From positions 1-37,574 of the forward strand of contig JAFLDS010000027.1 in assembly GCA_017302295.1 (NCBI GenBank): a stretch of 37,574 bases of DNA, given 5' to 3'. Shown one piece after another: positions 33,236-37,574 of the stretch. The stretch comes from Thauera sp. (GTDB lineage Bacteria; Pseudomonadota; Gammaproteobacteria; Burkholderiales; Rhodocyclaceae). Below the pieces are notes generated by a model. The model had not been told where the DNA came from. It saw nothing but the letters and a program-made list of their open reading frames with translations, and searched no databases. The translations under genes were made by a program, and so were the position numbers. The first letter of the stretch is position 1, and each line of letters starts with the position of its first letter.

Positions 33236-33964
33236 TCAGTGCTGCAGGATCTTGGCGAGGAAGCTCTGCGCGCGTTCCGAGCGCGGCTTGCCGAAGAAGT
33301 CGTCCTTCGCCGCGTCCTCGACGATGGCGCCGCGGTCCATGAAGATCACGCGGTGGGCGACCTTGCGCGCAAAGCCCATCTCGTGCGTGACGCACATCAT
33401 CGTCATGCCTTCGCGGGCGAGCTCGACCATGACGTCGAGCACCTCGTTGATCATCTCGGGGTCGAGCGCCGAGGTGGGTTCGTCGAACAGCATGCAGATC
33501 GGGTCCATCGCCAGCGCGCGCGCGATGGCCACGCGTTGCTGCTGGCCGCCCGAGAGCTGCCCGGGAAACTTGTCGGCGTGCGCCTTGAGGCCGACGCGGT
33601 CGAGCAGCTTGAGCCCCTTGGCCCTGGCCTCGTCGCGTCCGCGGCCGAGAACCTTGATCTGGGCGATTGCCAGGTTGTCGGTGATCGTCATGTGCGGGAA
33701 CAGCTCGAAGTGCTGGAACACCATGCCCACCTGCGAGCGCAGCTTGGGCAGATTGGTCTTCGGGTCTTCCACCGGGGTGCCATTCACCACGATGCTGCCC
33801 TGCTGGAAAGGCTCGAGCGCATTGACGCACTTGATCAGGGTCGACTTGCCCGAACCGGACGGGCCGCACACGACCACGACCTCGCCCTTCTTGACCTCGG
33901 TGGTGCAGTCGGTCAGCACCTGGAAGCTGCCGTACCACTTGGAAACGTTCTTGATCTCGATCAT
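33236..33964 (-). CDS. gltL: Glutamate/aspartate ABC transporter ATPase GltL
   Basis: The protein has 242 residues. Walker A GPSGSGKSTLIKCVNALEPF, the signature LSGGQQQRVAIARALAMDP and Walker B MLFDEPTSALDPE are intact, with the H-loop in MCVTHEMGFARKV. It is the nucleotide-binding subunit of a polar amino-acid importer and powers uptake through GltJK. The stop is followed after 69 nt by ansB. gltK lies 18 nt upstream. Confidence 0.96.
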   Translation of the reverse strand: MIEIKNVSKWYGSFQVLTDCTTEVKKGEVVVVCGPSGSGKSTLIKCVNALEPFQQGSIVVNGTPVEDPKTNLPKLRSQVGMVFQHFELFPHMTITDNLAIAQIKVLGRGRDEARAKGLKLLDRVGLKAHADKFPGQLSGGQQQRVAIARALAMDPICMLFDEPTSALDPEMINEVLDVMVELAREGMTMMCVTHEMGFARKVAHRVIFMDRGAIVEDAAKDDFFGKPRSERAQSFLAKILQH

Positions 33965-33982
33965 CGGTGGAGTCCCCCGGAG

Positions 33983-34663
33983 TCAGCGGATGATGGCGAT
34001 GCGGGCCTGCAGCCGCTTCACCAGCCGCGACAGTGCAAAGCAGATGACGAAATAGACGACGGCGACGGTGGTGTACATCTCCACCGGGCGCAGGTCGCGC
34101 TGGGTGATCTTGTCGGCCGCGCCGAAGAAGTCCGTGGCGCCGATCGCATACACCAGCGACACGTCCTGGAACAGCACGATGGTCTGTGTGAGCAGCACCG
34201 GCAGCATGTTGCGGAAGGCCTGCGGCAGCACCACCAGGCGCATCGTCTGGCCATAGGTGAAGCCGAGCGCATAGCCGGCGCCGACCTGCCCGCGCGGTAC
34301 CGATTGGATGCCGGAGCGCATGATCTCGGAGTAGTACGCCGCCTCGAAGATCGTGAAGGTGAAGTAGGCCGAATTCTCCGCGCCGATCGGGATCATCTTG
34401 CCGGTGACGAACTGCAGCAACAGCGGCAGGATCAGATACACGGCCAGGATCACCTGCACCAGCGGCACGCTGCGGAAGAAATTCACGTAGCCCGCGGCGA
34501 ACCACTGCAAGGGCTTGATCGAGGACAGGCGCATCAGCGCCAGAATGGTGCCGAGGACGATGCCGCCGATCATCGCGGTGATCGTCACCTGCACCGTATA
34601 GCGCAGACCCTCGGCGAGGAAGCGCCAGTTGTCGGCGATGATGCCGAAGTCGAAATCGCCCAT
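33983..34663 (-). CDS. gltK: Glutamate/aspartate ABC transporter permease GltK
   Basis: The protein has 226 residues. It is a polar amino-acid permease with several helices; the EAA-type loop SGIQSVPRGQVGAGYALGFT contacts GltL. FRSVPLVQVILAVYLILPL is characteristic of GltK. The start MGDFDFGIIADNWRFLAEGL at 34663 follows the gltJ stop by 2 nt; the frame open to 34960 is the shadow of gltJ. It forms the membrane pore with GltJ. Confidence 0.95.
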   Translation of the reverse strand: MGDFDFGIIADNWRFLAEGLRYTVQVTITAMIGGIVLGTILALMRLSSIKPLQWFAAGYVNFFRSVPLVQVILAVYLILPLLLQFVTGKMIPIGAENSAYFTFTIFEAAYYSEIMRSGIQSVPRGQVGAGYALGFTYGQTMRLVVLPQAFRNMLPVLLTQTIVLFQDVSLVYAIGATDFFGAADKITQRDLRPVEMYTTVAVVYFVICFALSRLVKRLQARIAIIR

Positions 34664-34665
34664 GA

Positions 34666-35400
34666 TCACTTTCCTCCGGTGCCGGCGATCAGGCCGGGTA
34701 CGCGCGTGCGCTTCTCGACGAAGGCCAGCAGCCGGTTCATCAGGAAGGCCAGCGTGAAGTAGGCGAGCGTCACGACGATGGTGATCTCCAGCACCTGCGA
34801 GGTCTTCTCGATGATCTGCTTGTACTGGAAGTAGAGCTCGAGGATGCCCACTGCGTAGGTCACCGCCGAGTTCTTGAAGATGTTCATCGCCTCGGACGTG
34901 AGCGCCGGCAGCACGATGCGGTAGGCCATCGGCAGGCGCACGTGGCGATACGTTTGCCACTCGGTGAAGCCCAGCGCCAGGCCGGCGAAGCGCTGGCCGC
35001 GGGGCAGGGCGTTGATGCCCGACTTCACCTGTTCAGCGATGCGCGCTGCGGTGTAGAGGCCCAGCCCCACGACCGCGGTGACGATGTAGGGCAGATCCTG
35101 CTTCATCCAGATGCCGATGCTGTTGGGAACGAGCTCGGGTACGACGAAGAACCACAGAAAGAGCTGGATGATGAGCGGGATGTTGCGGAAGACGTCCACA
35201 TAGGTGTCGCCGATCGCGACCAGCCAGCGCGAGGGCGTGGTGCGCATCACCCCGAGCACCGAGCCCAGCAGCAGCGCCACCACGAGCGAGGCGAGCGACA
35301 CGGCCGTCGTCCAGCCGAGGCCGGAAACGATCCACTCGTAGTACTTGAGGCCGTCGTCGGCCTCCTGGAAGAAGAATTGCCAGTCCCAGTGGTAGTTCAT
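34666..35400 (-). CDS. gltJ: Glutamate/aspartate ABC transporter permease GltJ
   Basis: The protein has 244 residues. MNYHWDWQFFFQEADDGLKY, then VDVFRNIPLIIQLFLWFFVV and the loop SGINALPRGQRFAGLALGFT fit GltJ. It has about five helices. It pairs with GltK and receives substrate from GltI. A 97-nt gap with hairpins separates it from gltI, the usual place for differential expression of the binding protein over the membrane parts. Confidence 0.95.
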   Translation of the reverse strand: MNYHWDWQFFFQEADDGLKYYEWIVSGLGWTTAVSLASLVVALLLGSVLGVMRTTPSRWLVAIGDTYVDVFRNIPLIIQLFLWFFVVPELVPNSIGIWMKQDLPYIVTAVVGLGLYTAARIAEQVKSGINALPRGQRFAGLALGFTEWQTYRHVRLPMAYRIVLPALTSEAMNIFKNSAVTYAVGILELYFQYKQIIEKTSQVLEITIVVTLAYFTLAFLMNRLLAFVEKRTRVPGLIAGTGGK

Positions 35401-35418
35401 GCGCGTCCCCGGGTGTCT

Positions 35419-35491
35419 GGCGGCGCTCGCGCGCCGCCTGCGCCGGCCACCGAAGCCGGCAGAAAGATGGGGCTGCCGTGCGGACAGCCCC
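35419..35491 (-). terminator. Intercistronic hairpins between gltI and gltJ
   Basis: The first hairpin on the minus strand, GGGGCTG/CAGCCCC (35469-35475 and 35485-35491), starts 7 nt past the gltI stop and is followed by ATCTTTCT, so it may act as a partial terminator. A second stem, GGCGGCG/CGCCGCC (35419-35425 and 35432-35438), follows. Together they could stabilise the gltI message and reduce expression of gltJKL. Confidence 0.5.
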
Positions 35492-35497
35492 TGCTCG

Positions 35498-36394
35498 TTA
35501 CTCCACGCCCTTGTCCGTCGGCGTCGCGAAAGCGGCCTTCAGCACCGGGCTCATCGGGAAGTTCAGGTTCACGTTGCGCGGCGGGATCGGGTTCATGAAC
35601 CACTTGGTGTAGAGCTTCTCGGCCTCACCCGACTTCATCAGGCCGGTCAGCGTCTTGTCGATCAGGGCCTTGAACGGCGCATCGTCCTTGCGCAGCATCA
35701 CGCCATAGGGCTCGTCGCGCAGCGATGGGCCGACGATGGCGAAGGCGTCGGGCGTCTTCGAGTTGGCGATCAGGCCGGCGATCAGGATGTCATCCATCAC
35801 GAAGGCGGCGGCACGGCTGCTCTCGACCATCAGGAAGGAGTCGGCGTGGTCCTTGCCGTAGAGGTTCTTGACGTCGATGGCCTTGCCCTTCTCGTTCTGC
35901 TTGATGAGCGCGTCGGAGGTGGTGCCGGTGGTGGTGACGACCGGCTTGCCGTTCAGATCGCCGATGTCCTTCACGCCCGAGTCCTTGCGCACGCCCATGC
36001 GCACGCTGGTGATGAAGTAGGCCACGCTGAAGCCCACCTGCTGCTGGCGTGCGATGCTGTTGGTGGTCGATCCGCACTCCATGTCGATGGTGCCGTTCTG
36101 CATCAGCGGGATGCGGTTCTGCGACGTCACTGCCTGGTACTTCACCTCCAGGTTGGGCATCTTCAGCTCGGACTTCACCGCATCGATGACCTTGGCGCAC
36201 AGATCCATCGCATAACCGATCGGCTTCTGGTTGGCGTCGAGGTAGGAAAAAGGCACCGAGGATTCGCGGTGGCCGACGGTGATCGCGCCGGCTTCCTTGA
36301 TCTTCTGCAGCGTGCCGCTGAGCTGCGCCTGGGCCGGCGCAGACAGACCGATGGTGGACAGGCAGAGGGCGAGGACGGTGAGGGACTTGCGCAT
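35498..36394 (-). CDS. gltI: Glutamate/aspartate periplasmic binding protein GltI
   Basis: The protein has 298 residues. The signal peptide MRKSLTVLALCLSTIGLSAP ends near AQAQ. The bacterial solute-binding family 3 domain reads KIKEAGAITVGHRESSVPFS, then QNRIPLMQNGTIDMECGSTT and DGLNGKPVVTTTGTT-like loops. GGAGG lies 7 nt before ATG 36394; the frame open to 36457 is not needed. It captures Glu/Asp for GltJKL. It is the first gene of the gltIJKL-ansB unit and divergent from prsT. Confidence 0.94.
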   Translation of the reverse strand: MRKSLTVLALCLSTIGLSAPAQAQLSGTLQKIKEAGAITVGHRESSVPFSYLDANQKPIGYAMDLCAKVIDAVKSELKMPNLEVKYQAVTSQNRIPLMQNGTIDMECGSTTNSIARQQQVGFSVAYFITSVRMGVRKDSGVKDIGDLNGKPVVTTTGTTSDALIKQNEKGKAIDVKNLYGKDHADSFLMVESSRAAAFVMDDILIAGLIANSKTPDAFAIVGPSLRDEPYGVMLRKDDAPFKALIDKTLTGLMKSGEAEKLYTKWFMNPIPPRNVNLNFPMSPVLKAAFATPTDKGVE

Positions 36395-36547
36395 GGACAG
36401 CCTCCAGTCGTGATCGAAACGTTCGAGACGGTAGAATCCGTGGCAACAGCATCGCACAAAATGCTGGCTGACCGGAATTGCGGTGAATACGATCTTGCAG
36501 CGCGGGGCCGGCGTGTCTCAGTGGTCTGCGCAGCGGAGGATGTCACG

Positions 36548-36574
36548 GCCGCCGCGGCGGCACATGCCTATAGT
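36548..36574 (+). promoter_or_regulatory. Candidate prsT promoter with a 14-bp palindrome
   Basis: TATAGT (5 of 6 to the -10 consensus) lies at 36569-36574. The perfect palindrome GCCGCCGCGGCGGC (36548-36561) occupies the place of the -35 region and could be an operator; no proper -35 hexamer is seen. The leader would be about 24 nt, with GGATCGAAC before the ATG. No sigma-54 pattern was found here. Confidence 0.4.
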
Positions 36575-36604
36575 CTGGTCCGTCCCCGGATTTTTGGATC
36601 GAAC

Positions 36605-37574
36605 ATGAACAACAAGCTTGGCCAGGCGCTCGCGCGTGCAACGCTGGCCCTGTCGCTCGGCCTCGCGTCGCCGCTGGTCTTCGCCGACGCCGCCGCAGCG
36701 AGCCGCTATTACGAAGATGGCCTGTCGCGCTACCAGAAGCAGGACGTCGCGGGCGCGGTCATCCAGTTGAAGAACGCGCTGCAGCAGGATCGCAACATGC
36801 TGGCGGCGCACCTGCTGCTGGCGCAGGCCTATCTGCAGCAGGGCGACATCGGCCCCGCCGAAGTCGAGTTCAGCGAAGCGCTGCGGCTCGGCGTCAACCG
36901 TGCCGAGGTGGCGGTGCCGCTGGCACGCATCTACCTGCTGCAAGGCCGTCCAGCCAGGCTCATCGAGGCGGTCCCGGCCGAGGGCTTGCCGCCTGGCGTG
37001 CGCCTGGAGGTGCTCACCCTGCGCGGCTCGGCGTATGCGGCGCTGGACAAGCGCGCCGAGGCCGAGCGCAGCTTCGCCGACGCGCGCGCCATCGACCCCG
37101 CCTCGCCAGTGCCGCTGGTGGGCGAGGTGCCGATGCTGATCGCCGCCGGGCGCATGGACCTCGCCCGCGAACGCGCGACCAAGGCGGTGCAGCTCGGGCC
37201 GACCCACGCGGGCGCCTACAACGTACGTGCCTCCGTCGCCCATGCGACAGGCGACATCGCCGCGGCGCTGAAGGACTACGAGCGCGCAATCGAACTCCAG
37301 CCCGGTCTCGTCGATGCGCGCATCGCGCGCGCGGGCATCTTGGTCGATCTCGGGCGGGATGCCGAGGCGCGCACCGATCTTGAGTCGATTGCCAAGGATG
37401 GGCCGGTCGAGCCACGGGCCTCCTACCTGCTCGCCCTGCTGGCGAGTCGGCGTGGGGATTCTGCCGAGGCCGCGCGAAACCTCGAGGAGGCTGCACGGCT
37501 CGTCGATTCGCTCCCTGCCGAATGGATCGCGGGACACGAACCCTTGTTGATGGTGGGTGCGTTGGCGCACCACG
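36605..37574 (+). CDS. prsT: PEP-CTERM/exosortase system TPR protein PrsT, N-terminal part
   Basis: About 323 residues are seen, and the frame runs off the window end. A signal-like segment (LALSLGLASPLVFADA) is followed by YYEDGLSRYQKQDVAGAVIQ, LKNALQQDRNMLAAHLLLAQ and AYLQQGDIGPAEVEFSEALR, the typical first repeats of PrsT, then many TPR units. PrsT is a large TPR protein found in exosortase/EPS loci and is usually annotated as a lipoprotein. No lipobox cysteine is present here, so this copy may be a soluble periplasmic protein. It is divergent from gltI. The rest of an eps/exosortase locus probably follows beyond the window. Confidence 0.88.
   Translation, partial: MNNKLGQALARATLALSLGLASPLVFADAAAASRYYEDGLSRYQKQDVAGAVIQLKNALQQDRNMLAAHLLLAQAYLQQGDIGPAEVEFSEALRLGVNRAEVAVPLARIYLLQGRPARLIEAVPAEGLPPGVRLEVLTLRGSAYAALDKRAEAERSFADARAIDPASPVPLVGEVPMLIAAGRMDLARERATKAVQLGPTHAGAYNVRASVAHATGDIAAALKDYERAIELQPGLVDARIARAGILVDLGRDAEARTDLESIAKDGPVEPRASYLLALLASRRGDSAEAARNLEEAARLVDSLPAEWIAGHEPLLMVGALAHH

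Noticed and set aside
36470-36604. Search for a sigma-54 promoter in front of prsT like the one on the PEP-CTERM gene
   Set aside because: No GG-N10-GC pattern is present; only a sigma-70-like TATAGT box was found.

Overview
The window comes from a high-GC betaproteobacterium, most likely a member of the Rhodocyclales (Thauera/Azoarcus/Zoogloea type). The support is the complete ybgC-tolQRAB-pal-cpoB-queE-queC cluster, a sulfate-assimilation operon that uses an iron-sulfur APS reductase and a DUF934 gene, a C-terminally extended IF-1, a PEP-CTERM protein, and the start of prsT, the TPR protein gene of exosortase loci. It is ordinary chromosomal DNA: no phage, integrase, transposase or CRISPR array is visible. 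The first ~179 bases do not belong with what follows. They are an antisense piece of an RND-efflux adaptor abutting the interior of a ligase/acyltransferase gene, which looks like an assembly join at a contig end or a rearrangement.

Layout. 1-1609: chimeric end, then a 5'-truncated acyl ligase + PlsC acyltransferase fusion. 1626-6344, minus: a 5TM-PAS-PAS-GGDEF diguanylate cyclase, an aldehyde dehydrogenase, a free-standing lipoyl-type domain, a YaiI-family protein and long-form IF-1. 6703-6823: tRNA-Lys(UUU) with its own promoter and terminator. 6859-14570, minus: the Tol-Pal envelope system running on into queuosine genes (queE, queC) and a YeeE/YedE thiosulfate-type transporter. 14744-18805, plus: a protein with two STAS modules, the HslVU protease, and an AEC transporter. 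18894-22947, minus: an FAD aromatic monooxygenase with a NahR-like LysR regulator, an Hsp15-like S4 protein, and an exported TPR protein. 23091-24119, minus: a PEP-CTERM protein behind a sigma-54-like promoter. 24389-30940, minus: TSUP transporter, cysI, DUF934, cysH, a 44-residue ORF, cysD, cysN; cysB is divergent at 31058. 32081-36394, minus: periplasmic glutaminase-asparaginase and the GltIJKL glutamate/aspartate ABC transporter. 36605-end, plus: N-terminal part of prsT.

How the genes work together. CysDN makes APS, CysH reduces it to sulfite and CysI reduces sulfite to sulfide; no APS kinase is encoded here, so the direct APS route is implied. CysB and paired promoters lie between the divergent units. 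TolQRA energises TolB-Pal and CpoB for envelope constriction. AnsB would release Glu/Asp in the periplasm for GltIJKL. The PEP-CTERM protein and PrsT imply an exosortase/exopolysaccharide system encoded elsewhere.

The least expected signals are: a ~240-bp imperfect palindrome splitting cysD from cysN; a translationally coupled 44-residue ORF between cysH and cysD; a -24/-12 promoter on the PEP-CTERM gene; three 15-bp tandem repeats covering a stop/start overlap; a duplicated helical + STAS architecture upstream of hslVU; a Cys-bearing mini lipoyl protein; and the chimeric left end.
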